Assembly: GCF_949628265.1 (NCBI RefSeq)
Contig: NC_088786.1
Span: forward strand, 26,123,681 to 26,187,680
Reading direction: 5' to 3'
DNA from: Cloeon dipterum
Taxonomy: Eukaryota; Arthropoda; Insecta; Ephemeroptera; Baetidae
DNA length: 64,000 nt
A program made the translations under genes and the position numbers. The notes below the pieces were generated by a model. That model saw only the letters and a program-made list of their open reading frames with translations, was not told where the DNA came from and ran no database searches. Below, piece after piece: positions 49,277 to 61,348 of this stretch. Position 1 is the stretch's first letter; every line of letters begins with the position of its first letter.

Positions 49277-50427
49277 TTTCTGCAAAATATAAAATAAAGA
49301 ATGGTTATAAAACAAATAATGGTAATCTACAGCACTTAGGTTAATGGTTCTAGAATGGGGGCTACAATTTTTAAAGTATCACTTTTTTCTATTGATTTTT
49401 CATCCCTGTCATATTTTAGACGTTAAACGACTAGTAACTTTTTAACTTTTGTAAGGAGAGAAGGCCGAAAGTTGCCTTTGGCGTTGCCATGATCAGGTAG
49501 GCAATTCTCTTTACGCGCGGCGTGCACCCTCATAAATTGCGCGCTACAAAACTAAGGCGCTGCGCCGCTTTTGCTCGCACGATGTCAGTGTGCACTCACC
49601 AAGATCGCGCTGTGAGTTCACATGTATTAAAAGTAATAAAACCTTTTAAAATAAATTTACCCAAAAAATTTAGGAAATTTTTTTAAAGTATAGTTTAATT
49701 GGTATTGCCTTTCATAATATTTTTTCATTTTTATATTATATTATCAACAATAAATATTAACTCCGTAAAAATCAGAAGTAGTCTTCATAAATTAAAGATT
49801 TCAAAATTTGAACCATTTTTATACTACACGCCAGGATTAATAGCAACCACAATTGTTTCAATAATGACCAGTTTCATGATTGTCTTTCGGCGGTTTTGGT
49901 TTTATATTTGAGATGTATAGCGGTCCTAAGTAGAGTCTTTAATACTTAATTTGTTTGCCTAACAGAATTGACAACCCAATTGATAACAAATTGTTTAGCA
50001 TGATTGTATAGACATTAAGACTGAGAATCGTGAGAATAAAGAAGTATATTAAGAGTCTCTGATGTTTGAACTAGTTTTAGAGTTAAAAGAAAGTGCTTCT
50101 ACTAAAAATTCACAAAATGTGTGTAAATAATTCATATTAATTGAAATTTGAAGCAAAAAATATTTGCATCTGTAGTGGATACAAATTTCATACTATTTGA
50201 GGTTGATGGTACTTACTTATTTTGAGTGGCGAGAGATCGGGAGGGATGAACTCGAGAGGAGTTGTGATGTTGAAGGTAGACGATATAGTGGTGGTAGTTT
50301 TTTCCGAGTAGCTGCATCTCGCCAGTGCAGTGATTCTATGCTCTGCACATGCTTCAGGGGAGGGGGGTTAAGTCACAAGAATCATTTTCCTCCCCTTGAA
50401 AATTTACCACGGTCAAACATTTTTGAT

Positions 50428-50446
50428 TAGGGCTGTGAATTTTAGA
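50428..50446 (+). repeat. First copy of a 19-base word, hAT-like terminal sequence
   Basis: TAGGGCTGTGAATTTTAGA is repeated exactly at 52094-52112 in the same orientation, with looser similarity in the next 30-40 bases. TAGGGCTGTG resembles the ends of some insect hAT elements. No matching inverted end was found in the window. Confidence 0.6.
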
Positions 50447-52093
50447 CGGTTATTTTAAGGAAAATAGTCGACTATTTTTAGACGGGCGTTATTGGATACA
50501 GACGGTTTTAGTTGATTTTGTTTATTTATATTTTACACTGCAAATACTATATTACCCTGTTGGAAAATGATAATTTCTATTATTTAAAATCCTTTTTCCA
50601 CGGTGAGCCAGAGATGGCGAGAAAAGTGAGAAAATGGTAATGTTTCAAATATAGTAATTTTTGCATTTACAAATCTCAGGTTCGAACCATTAGAATTTCA
50701 AAAACTACCCAATATTGGACTCGTCTCAACCTGCCCTGACGAGCTGAAAGGGTGCTTACCCTCCAACCCTAAGATGCTACAATTTTTTTACCTTTTTCGA
50801 GGGGGTTGAAGTAATTAGAGCAACTTACAATTAGGGGTGAAGAGTAAGTACCTACACCATGTCGATATTAAATTTTAACAATTCGCTGTCGCAGTATGAA
50901 GAGTGCCATATTAATCTCCGACAATCTGTTAAATTAAAAAAAAAATAATACTGCATAAGCCTGGAAAATCGTTGTTGTCAATTCATGAACCCATCTCTTA
51001 CTTCCCTTGGGATTCAGTTGAAGCCAAATTTGACCTAAATAGCGCTGTAAGGTTGCAAGCTTTTCAAATGGTGAGGAATTTTATTTTATTTCGAAACAAA
51101 GAAGAGTTTCCCAAAAAAGAGTCATAAAATGATGAATAGATCTTGACGAGAGGAATCGAAATCTGCCAAGAAAATGTAGTCAAGCAATGCAAAATTTTGG
51201 AGAAAAAGTTAAACATTTTGAATTTTTACTGCAGGAAGGTCCTTTTTTTAGTAATGGTATAAATTATAATTCAGTACTGTCAGCGTCAGCGCACCGATCC
51301 ACTCTAAAAATAGAGGAATGGGTGTTGATTTCATTTCCGAAACTTTTAACAATAAAATATGTTATATTTTATCCCAAATATTCACTCATTCAACAATATT
51401 GTCAAGCCCAATTAAATTGCGCAACTTTCAATAACCAAACGCAAATTTCCTTGTTGTTGCAAGTAAGGGACAACAATCAATTCGACAAATAAAATTTGGA
51501 TGTTTGTTGGGAGATGCGAAATTTTACCGCGACCAGGACGATTTGAAAAAAATTTCATTCAGTCTGCTGCGTCACTTCTGAAGAAAAATATATTGAATGG
51601 AATCTTAGAGAGAATGGCGAGCTTTAGCTCACGTGGTGCGTGGAGAATTCTCTGGAATATTTTGTTTCCTGTTTGTCTTTTCTTTCATTCAAAATGCATG
51701 AATGGATTTTTGAGAAGAATGAATGCAGTAACTCATATTTCACCTGATTTTCTTTTTTGAGGGCCTGTTGTTATATTTTTGTATATTGGCAGCATCCTTG
51801 ACTTAAGAGCGTCACTAATTTTGAAGTACATACTTGAGAATAACGTGGGAGGTCTTTACAAAATCAACAATAGCCACTCTATTATATTGTGTAAATGAAT
51901 GGACTTTCACAATTGTCACTGCTCGACGTTTTTCTCTCCCTTGAGAGCATGCGGTGCAACTCTCATCAATCATAGTAGGTGAATGACCTCTAACCTTGTA
52001 TTTTTGTGTTGTTGCTTTGAGGTGGCCTGTGGTGAAGGTTGACAAGGAACAAAAATGGATTTACCTTAACATACGCGAGGTTAATATTCTTCA

Positions 52094-52112
52094 TAGGGCT
52101 GTGAATTTTAGA
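52094..52112 (+). repeat. Second copy of the 19-base word
   Basis: Identical to 50428-50446 and in the same orientation. It is followed by an AT-rich stretch with a TTCGATTATTATATTAAC segment. Probably one end of a degraded non-autonomous DNA transposon. Confidence 0.6.
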
Positions 52113-54058
52113 GGATTAACTATTTTTTCTGATGGCCTCTTTATTCGATTATTATATTAACTTATTATTACTAAAAAAATCCTTTAAGTGTTACATACTT
52201 TTTTTTAAAGAAGAATATTTATTTATAATCTTTGGTTATCCAGCCAATTCCGAAGAATTAACGGCTGGTGCTTATACATAGCTAGCTGCAAAAGGCAGCA
52301 TATTTAATACAGTCGTGTACACATTATCCCATGAAAACAAAAATCAATGCAGTGTTGGTTGATAAGAGTTCAATTCAATTGTTTATAAGGAACTTTTTGA
52401 TTTTTCGCTTAACATCACTTTTGTCTCTCAGATTTTTTAACTCACTCGACAGTCTCTTCCACAGTCTCGGCAAAATACATTCAGATGTTATTTTGAAATA
52501 TTTATTATCTAGCATTGGTTCGACAACTGGAGCGGAAACCAAAGTCACCATCAAAATATTAAAACACAATAAATTAAGCTGATAAATCTTGTCAACAGGT
52601 AACACACACGCGCCAAAAATAAAAGAAATCCACAACATTTTGTTGGTGTTTTTTTGAACACATTTTGTGCAATATTTTTGTTCTTGGAGGTGCAATAAAG
52701 GTGACAAGTTCACAGCTCCTCATCAGGGTGGAACTGGTTTCGAAAAATTCACCGGGGAATTCTTAATTTTGACGGCCCCCGAGACCGTAGCGGCCCAGTT
52801 ACCCCTCTCTCCTCCACCGGGGGTTTGCAAAAACAAAAAACTCGCATTTTTCTGGAAAAAAACAATGCATTGCTAATTTTTTCTGAAATTTCGCGCATTT
52901 TTCACATGCATATTTATTGAAAATAAAAATGGGAATCTTTAAAAATCAGTAAAAATATGCCACGTACTCTGGTATCACCAAAGACCAAAAATTCTAACAA
53001 AAGCCGAATTTTTGCGTGAAATGTGACCTTTAAGGTGTTTAATTCGTAAAAATTAATGCGGAAAACTCCAAAACTGGTAATTTCTTCAGCTGGATTTATG
53101 CACAAAAAAACGCTTTTTTGCGCATTGTAACCCTGGAGACCAGTACAATTATGGAGAGTTTTTGCAGTTCTAATGGTTAAATAGAACCCAAAACTTTTGC
53201 GAAAAATTGTGAAATTTGAATAATTACCAATTTTTACTAGTTTTGAAGTGGAAAAATTATCACTAAGAAATTATTTGCAACGTTCGCGTTTGTCATGGGA
53301 CATTTTTTGAACACGTTTTCTAAACATCAAAATCGTATTAAATTTTTTTTTTTAAATTAATTTAACAAAAAAAATATTCATATTTCGGAAAAAAACATTG
53401 AATGCGTGAATTTGCGGAAAAACAGAAAAATGCAAAATACTAGGGGGGTTTTCTCAGGGACTCACAAAGAAGCACTTTTCCAGAAAAACCAACAGTATCG
53501 CATGGAAATTGTTAGTATAGTGTTTTGCCAAAACTTTGCGCATTTAAAAAAAATTGAATATTATGAAGGATTTGAAAATTTGTAGATGTGTGATATCCGT
53601 TTGGTTCATATAATGGGATTTCAGGGAATTTAATAAATTAGAAATTATATATCAACAGATATAAAAATAAAAAACCTTATTATTTATGTCAAAAAGGTTT
53701 AAATAATTATCATTCAAAATTTTAACGTATTTTTGAATACGATTTTGAAATATAAAAAATGTGTTTAAATTTGTTCCATGATTCCATGACTAATGGGAAT
53801 TTTGCAGAAAATTTCATAGCAATAATTTTGCTTTGTAGAAAATCCACTTCGAAACTTGTACAAATTGGAATCTTTCAAAATTTGCCCCCGGACCACCGGA
53901 GTATTGCCCTGGGCTCCTGATGGACTATCCGGGCCTGCTTCCCATGCGGTTATGCCATATAATTCAAATAAGAATGAGCCAGAGAGAAATACATGATGCT
54001 TCGCACATAATAGGCATATTAGCCTAACTGAACTCACACAATACCCACAATACCAAAC

Positions 54059-54737
54059 GAACAGCTTAAAATTACATTTCATAGATTTGTTGAATTAAAA
54101 ATCGAAAAACTGATATACCATGAATAATGAAAGTGAATATTCCTCCAAGAAAAGAATCCTGGGAAATCAGATAAGTTGGCTGAACGTCCCAATGTGGCCT
54201 GGGATCCTCAACGTGGATAAACCAATCTAGGAACTGAGCATGAGAAAATTATAATTCAGTCAGTATTGATACATATTATCATAACGAAATAAATACCCCC
54301 ATCAAATGTAAATTCAGTGAATTCTTTTCCAATAGGTGATATAGCCGTTCTACCCATGGTGCCGGCTGCTGCTATTTTGGGACTAACAGGTGTCTCTGAT
54401 TTCTGCTCGTCCACCTATCGCAAGACCAAAAAATCCCCTCTTTTAATGCCAAAATATCGTCAAAAACGACACGGAATCAATGATAAGCAAAGGATTGATT
54501 GAACTGAAACCACGCGTGTACTATCTTTTTATCTTTATTCAGCGAAAACTTCAGCAAATCACATTCTCTTGTCAAAACCTACACAACTACATTAAACTGT
54601 CTATAAAAAATTGAGCTTGTGTAGTACAATCTATTTGCTCCTGACAGCAGGGTGTGTCTTAAACGCATGCATCCTGCTGAAAGCATTATCGGTGATAAAG
54701 CCGTGCTTCTAAGATAATGTGTCTGAAAGAACTCTAT
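54059..54737. repeat. Direct repeat copy B (membrane-gene exons 1-2 plus NFXL1 3' end)
   Basis: Partner of 45691-46371. Here the NFXL1 side is the intact one: the segment holds the NFXL1 3' UTR (minus-strand AATAAA near 54534) followed by copies of exons 1 and 2 of the membrane-protein gene. The similarity begins at CGAACAGCTT (54059), where the intron after exon 2 should continue but instead meets unrelated repeat-like DNA. Confidence 0.9.
54119..54357 (-). pseudogene. Duplicated exons 1-2 of the multipass membrane protein, non-functional fragment
   Basis: Exon 1 copy (54297-54357) starts with the same ATG context as 45994. It has an extra C in the run next to the donor (five against four), so it is 61 rather than 60 bases and shifts the frame into exon 2. 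Exon 2 copy (54119-54233) keeps its 115-base length through one 3-base loss and one 3-base gain. No later exons exist before unrelated DNA. It could still be transcribed, but it cannot encode the membrane protein. Confidence 0.8.
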
Positions 54738-54760
54738 AGACGCCCAATAAGCAGAACTTT

Positions 54761-57700
54761 CTAATTTTGAGCTTGAAGCAAATTGATGAAAAAACCAATG
54801 ACAATTGCAGCAAGTGTAGACATGATGATGGTTCTGAGGTAGCGCTGAGGCCAAGTCAATTTTACTTCTTCGCTTTCCTTCCGTCGTCTATCTCGACCAG
54901 GCTTCTTCTTGCCCTGCTGCCACTTTTCAAACTTCTCCAACTCCTCCTTATCCTTACGCTCTTTTTCAAGACGCAACTTTTCTTTCTCCTTTTCTCTCTC
55001 CTGTGAACCAAGAAATCGCGTCATGTTGTAGGAATTTAAATGATCAGGGTTTTAAAAATTTACCTCTTTCTCCTTAGCAATTTTTTCTTTGCAAACTTCA
55101 TCACACTCAAGAAAAGCCGTTCCCTGTCGCACGGCACTGCACTGGTAATCCTTTTTCAGCCTTTTACATGGGCAGAAGACCTTGACCCTCTTCTTGCAAG
55201 ACTCGGGGTTTGGGCAGTTCCCAGAATGACAATCTGACTGGCATCTGTGTCCGCATGCGAAATCTTTCGGACACTGGTTGCCACAGCTTAGCAGTTTTTC
55301 CAACTCGTCCTTGTCCTCGCTGGAGTTTGCTGCTATCCACTGATGACATGGACGGAGCAATTGATTCAGTCCGCAATGACACTTCAGCTTGAGGCTTTTG
55401 GTGCAGAGCTTGCACGGAGCTGGGTGGCACGGGAGCAAGCATGGGTGGGAGCAACCCTCTGGTCGGCTGAGTTGGCATGGCAACTCGCACTCGGAACAAT
55501 TTTTCCCAGCCTTGTGTGCATCAGGAGCGTCCTTAACAATGTGACAAAGTTGCGAGCATTGATGATTGCCGCACTGAAGAGCTCGCCCGCACTGTCTTCC
55601 GCATGAGGAAGGGATGGCTTTGAAGCAAGGCCAATCGGCTTTTTCGTGTCCTCCGAGGCAAATGACTGGCATAGGAACCTTTAATATTAATTATTGATTA
55701 GGGAATTAAAGGGTTTTAAAGGTCCTTAATTTTACCAGACAGTCAGGACAGGGCAGCGCTTTCTTTTCTTTGACAACTTGCCGTCTGTCCCAGGGGCCTT
55801 CCAAGGGACGGTCAGGGTCAACCACAGTAGTCACCCAGACTGATGAGTGGCATGGTGCAGGACAAAGATGCTTGCATCTCTCGTGGGTTAGATTGCAAAT
55901 TTGTTTGCACGGTGGACATTCAGCTGGATGACACTTGTGAGGCACTCTCGATGGATGGTGGCAGTCGGAGGCAATTCTAGTGGTTTCACAAAAATTAATA
56001 AAACTGCGATGACACATATATTCTAAGCATTGAATCAGCAACGCTAAGGACGGTGTCCTTAAGCAACGCTAGGCAGAAAGAGACTTGAATAATTTAAATG
56101 CTGCATACTCGCATTTGAGGTTGCACTTTGGTGGCTTGAGCAATTTCTTCCTTCCACAAGGCAGCGTCATTTTAGCAGCGCCACAGGCGCAGGTGTAGGT
56201 GTCAAAAAGAGGGCAAGGGTAGCATGGTCCAGAGTGGCAAACGGCCATGCATTTGTGCTTTCCACAAGTCAATTGGCGGCCACAAACCTTTTCGCAGGGC
56301 GTGCACTGACCATCACAACACTAAACAACTTTTTAATGTACAAAATGAGCTTTTAAGACAGTAAATTCACTGTACCTTTCGGTTGCATGGGTGTCTCATG
56401 CAATTTTTAATCCTTTTGCACTTGGCTTCGCAAGTGAACTCTCGTTGACAAGGCAGTTCTTTCTTGTGCAAGCCACAACGGCAGGATTTTAAAGACACTT
56501 GCAGGCACTGTAAAATGTGAGTGAGCAACGTCATTGAAAGCAAAACATCAGATAACTTGCATTTCCACAACTCTCTTTGTGGCACCGCTCCAAGCACTGA
56601 TGATTTTTGCAGGACAGCATTTTACCGCATGTGTCACCACAAGTAGGAATGTCGACTGTGCAGGACGAATTCAGCTGCTGACTTTTACCACAGGGACAAG
56701 TTTGCACGCCAGACCTGGGGCATGGCCCACATTGGCCAGGCCGATGGCAAACAATGTTACAGCTGTGGCTCTCGCAGGATAACGTCTTGCCACAAATCTG
56801 CAAAATTAATTCAGGTTGGCATTAAAACGTAAATTTTATTTTATTTTGGGTAAGTTTTTTAATGCAAGAGCAGCTGTTGCTTCTTTGCTCTTTGAATGTT
56901 ATCATCATATATGCATTGAACCAAATATATTTGCTTTGTTTATATTGAACATCGTGGATCGGGTAAAACTTTTTATTTATCATGGCGTTAAAAATGAGAC
57001 TGGTCATTGAACACAAAATTACGATGTAATCTTTCTTAAAATATGTTATAACGTTGTATTGATTAATTGGAATTCGACGAAATCAACACGTAAATTATTG
57101 ACACAGACGGGTGATTTATTTTAATTTTTGTATATTAGTAAACAGTGCCGGCAATTAGGACCGGGCCACCCTGCATGCGCCAAAACGACCACAATGTATT
57201 GTCATGATATGCAGCTAGTTTTATAATTAAAAATTTTCATTACTTATTATCACTATACTAGAGCATTTTATATAGTCACCTTATCACATTGCCACGCAGG
57301 GTTGGCACATGGCTGTTCACGAGAAGAGCTTCTGCACATGCAGGTCTGTTTGCTTGTTCTTGGACATGGTTTGCACTCGCCAGGGTGGCAAAGAGCATCA
57401 CAGGTGTGCTTGCCACAAGAGAGAGTGGCACCGCAAACAGATCCACAAGTCCAAAGCTTGTTGGAGCATCTTTTTGCTTGAGGTTTGCTTTTCTCACAAT
57501 AGCAGGTCGTTAGTACCACCTGAGGACACGATGGACAGGGTCCAGGGTGGCACAGAAGGAGGCACTTGTGCCCACAAGCTGGTTGGAGAGGTTTCTGACA
57601 AGTTTCACCGCAAGAATGAGGAATGAGCCACTGTTTGAAGGGTGGGTCTTGCCTCTGGCCACAAAAACAAGTGTACTTCTGCGGCGTATCACTTGGAAGG

Positions 57701-58702
57701 TGCTCTGATCTGCATTTGGGGCTGGAAAAAGGGCCAGGGAGAGGCATGAATTTCTGATGAATAATAATAATCTATGGTAGCGTTTACCATCCCCAATAAA
57801 TTACTGGTGGTTGCTCATATGGTGCAGTTAGTTCTTCAGCTGCTCTTTTCTGCTGAGCTACTGAGTCCGATGCCCATCGTTGGATGCAAGGCAAATGGAA
57901 ATAGCAAAAGCAGCTCTCGCAGCTCCAAATCTACGCAGTTAATTTTGTTAAGTACTAGAATCTCATTATTTTGTAATTAAAATTACAGCATCTGCGTGTT
58001 TCACATTTCCAATACAGATGAGGCATGTTGCAGCTCCTGACTGGAACACTTGTTCCAGAAAATGAGTCGTTCTACCCAGGTCACTTCCACCAGTAGATGA
58101 GTATGATTGCAAAACATTTTCTACAAAAAACAATATTTTCATATTTGAATAATGCAAATTTGACAGTTTGAAAAGTAAATTCAAAAATAGAAAATTTTGT
58201 ACTTTTGAATATATTGTTTAAATAATGATAAAAGAACACTCTTTTAAGCTACAAGTAAAAAATATCAATCAAACCTAAAATATTATCAGTGAGCAATTCT
58301 TCGTCGTCTTCATCTGAAGATGGGGTTTCAACTTCCAAATGTTTTTGTATCGAGCTCTCTAATTTAGCTTTAGCGGCCAGAAATCTCCTTTCTGCTTCTG
58401 CCCTGTCCTTTTCTTTGTCTTTCACCGTCTAAAAAATATTAATTTGAGGAAATGTTTGAGCACATAACATTATGGCAATCATCATGTGAACCGCGTGCAC
58501 TTAGATGAGAAACATCTCTTTTGTAATGTTGGGAAAAATATAATAAATACACATAATATTACGTATTTTTTTCCATTCAAATCTGAACCGAAAATCATTA
58601 GAATCATACCTTGGCAATGTTGTCCTGACGAGGCAAAGGTTTTTGAGCTCCCCAAACATTTTTCTGGCCTCCCTTTCCCCGTTTACCTCTTTGGTTTTCC
58701 AT
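54761..58702 (-). CDS. NFXL1: NFX1-type zinc finger protein NFXL1
   Basis: Eleven exons (58610-58702, 58275-58428, 57987-58120, 57788-57930, 57280-57721, 56561-56797, 56376-56507, 56109-56320, 55736-55976, 55064-55678, 54761-55000) give 880 residues (human 911). After an acidic N-terminal region a RING-CH-like finger begins with CLIC near 115 and continues through [17 protein letters not shown] long series of NFX1-type zinc fingers follows ([55 protein letters not shown] and more). A charged coiled coil ([20 protein letters not shown]) precedes a C-terminal membrane anchor near 855-877 ([19 protein letters not shown]), as in NFXL1 and unlike NFX1. The intron after exon 56561-56797 has a GC donor (AAT then GCAAGT). 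Function is poorly known; a membrane-anchored RING-type ligase is inferred. Confidence 0.95.
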
Positions 58703-59365
58703 TGATATATTGAACCAAAAAATCTTAAAATTAATACTATAATTTTTAAGGCATTTCAGCTAATATTAATTCAAAACAACACAATCACATCTGACGTGTT
58801 TTGTGCCGTCCTAGTGCCGCACTGCTGTGGCATGGGCGTTCCAGGGGCGTAGGTTTAGAGATCAGCTGTGAAACAATTTCCCGCTATGTAATTGGCAGAT
58901 AAGCAAAGCTGTTATTTGAATTTTGAGATACGAGAAATTTAAACTTCTCAACACGTTTTTAATAATTAAACGAATTTTTGATTAATGAAAATATTTTCCG
59001 TTACATATTGTAGAAAATATTCTTCTGGCTTCTTCTTGGCTCAGGTTGTCAAAAAAATGCATTTATATGTATCCAGCATAATATACTCCACACTTTGAAA
59101 TGATCAATAAATATTATAATATAATTAGACTGCAACATTCTACACACCAGTAGATCTAAAAATTCTGATCACTCTTCTGTCAAGGTAGAGTCAGGTTTAT
59201 AGTCCCTATCACCTAATTGAAATTCACTCACTGTAACTCTTGAGAAACCATAATTTGTGCACAACATGCATTTAATTCAACTATTTAAAGATTTAAAAAA
59301 ATAATAAATAAAAGTTCCTCATACAAAATTCACGAGCAGTCTATATTTATTTCTATACAAAGTTC
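58703..59365. other. NFXL1 5' flank and bL9m 3' flank
   Basis: No coding sequence. GGGGCGTAGGTTTAGAGATC near 58847-58866 shares 19 bases with 46377-46395. The remainder is AT-rich and includes the 3' flank of the bL9m gene. Confidence 0.5.
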
Positions 59366-60690
59366 TTATTTAAAATCTGGAGCAGATTTACGAAGAGCTT
59401 TATACTCTGGTAGAGGAATTGATGAAAGTTCCTCAGCTTGTTCTTCAAATATAGGCTCAGCCCTTTTGAACCAGGGGTATTCCGCCTTAATACGGTCTCC
59501 AGGCTCCGTGCTCCAATGGTGGATGCGGCAGCGCATCTTCGCCTTCTCCTTCTTGTTGATCGTCACTGTGACCAAAAACTCCTTTGTTTCCAAACTCAGA
59601 TCAGGCCCACTGATCTCTTTCTCAGGCATTTCGATGCAACTGTCATCGGCAATAATGATGCCTGCCTTGCGAGCACAAGCCCGTATGTGCCATGCCTCCA
59701 ACGTCCATGGTTCTTCCATGTTCATGGTTATAGCAACCAGAGATTTTGAAATATATTGAACCATCTATAATATAAAAAACAACTTTCATGAGATTATTTG
59801 TTTTAAATTTTTATATCTCATGCTGGTAATTTTTTGGGTATATTTTACCTTTGGAGCATATTTAGAGCTGTACTCGTACTCTGAGGATGCTTCACCTGAT
59901 CCATACAATGCCTCGTTTTCTGGATTCGCATACACAGCAAGTTTAGGCAGCAATAAATTGTTGTATGCAAACTGTCTTCTCAGTTTCACTTTCTCTCCCT
60001 TTTTGCCAATTCCTAGGAAACAATTGAAAATCCTTCGATATTAAATTATAATACTTGACTGTGGGAAAATGAACCCATTTAGCCACCCTTAAAAGTATTC
60101 TACAAACATGCTTTTCAATGAAATTATAAGGCATTGGTATTTCAAGTAAATTCACAATACATACCATCCACATATTGAGTTAAGATCACTTCAAGTGGTT
60201 CTTCCTTCTTAAATGGCGCGTCCTCCACAAATTCATAGATGAAATGTTTCCCTTTTAGTTTCTTAGGTTTGTGTCCCTTTTTGTGTAAATCAATTGCGTG
60301 TTTCCGCTTCAGAAGAACTGTACGAGACGACGAGGACACTGACATGGCCTGGAAAATTTGACGATTATCATACATTATGTATATTTATTTCCTTCAATTC
60401 CATGTACATATTCAGTATATTTAGCATTGCAAATTTTGGTTAGAGATTGCAAGATTTGTGTTAAATTTCCCAAGCCGACGTTCCAAATTGCGATAGCACA
60501 AAATGCATAATATGAAATCTATCATACATAATGATTGATTTATAAATAACTTAACTGAATTGTATTTTTTACTCACCCTTGACATCAATGGATGGTTAAA
60601 TAATTGTTGATGCGCTACCCCACATCTCAAATTTTGAAATTGGGTACAAATTTTAAGCATATTAGCAGAAAACAAAACAGCTAAATTCAT
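59366..60690 (-). CDS. mRpL9: Mitochondrial ribosomal protein bL9m
   Basis: Four exons (60577-60690, 60165-60348, 59849-60012, 59366-59764) give 286 residues. A mitochondrial targeting-like N-terminus (residues 1-38, few acidic residues) precedes the L9 core. The core VILTQYVDGIGKKGEKVKLR then QFAYNNLLLPKLAVYANPEN near 86-126 matches the bacterial L9 pattern of VILL..VANLG..GD.V.V..GYARN.L.P. The long C-terminal part (RIHHWSTEPGDRIKAEYPWF) is animal-specific. It is a protein of the mitochondrial large ribosomal subunit. The ATG at 60690 is the first in the frame; another at 60660 (MLKICTQF) could serve. Confidence 0.93.
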
Positions 60691-61348
60691 GTTTTGATCT
60701 GCGTTCCTTCAATTTTAACCCGACTCGTTCCATGTGTGACGGATGAGGAATGTACACGCCCACTTGTATCGTGAAAATGAAATTATATAGCGGGAAAATG
60801 AAAGAGGCTTTAAAAAATTTTAAAAGCATATAAAAGGTTTTCAAGAGAAATTAAAATAACAGATCAGTAATCGAGTAAGAAATCGACACCAATGAAAAAT
60901 TATGAATGAATATTTTATTGTTTTCAACTCTTTTATTACTAAAAAAGAGGTATTTTTAATGAGAGTTCTATACAAAAAGCTTAGCTACTCTATACGGCCA
61001 CCGAACTGGAAGTTCGCTCACTGTCAGCTCATTTCTTCTGCGCAGCAAGCAGCACGAAATATCAATGCTGCTCTCTGATTGGACGTGAGCAGCTTGTGGG
61101 GGAGCTAGCACGATCACACCAACCAATCGAAAATCCCTCTGGACAGCTCTGGTTTTGAGTTTGCCTGGTTCAACGTTACAAGACGCGAATAAGCATTATC
61201 GCTGCATCAGCTGGTGAGCTCGTATCAAGCAAAATGGAGTGATGTTATCAAGGTCGTAATCGTGCGATTTTACGCAACATATATGCAAAATTTCGTCCAC
61301 GGGATAGATGTACTGTCAGCTGGTATCAAAGCAGGAATAACTGGCCTA
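60691..61348. promoter_or_regulatory. Divergent promoter region between bL9m and the WIPI gene
   Basis: 658 bases separate the opposing start codons. The half next to the WIPI gene is GC-richer and contains two inverted CCAAT boxes around 61077-61082 and a direct one around 61122-61128 (ACCAATCGA). No TATA box is obvious. This fits housekeeping promoters. Confidence 0.5.

Larger units (their letters stand above)
49277..54058. other. 4.8 kb gene-poor, repeat-like region
   Basis: No coding sequence was recognised. Two copies of a 19-base word (TAGGGCTGTGAATTTTAGA) occur at 50428 and 52094, see separate entry. Patches with unlike composition occur at about 50330-50400, 52700-52830 and 53880-53960 (GC-rich, with CCACCGG words), each surrounded by AT-rich DNA. 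They look like fragments of mobile elements that cannot be named by eye. Confidence 0.45.

Noticed and set aside
52667-52876. Short frame beginning in a GC-rich patch (QYFCSWRCNKG...)
   Set aside because: The frame continues into AT-rich low-complexity sequence and matches no transposon protein I recognise.
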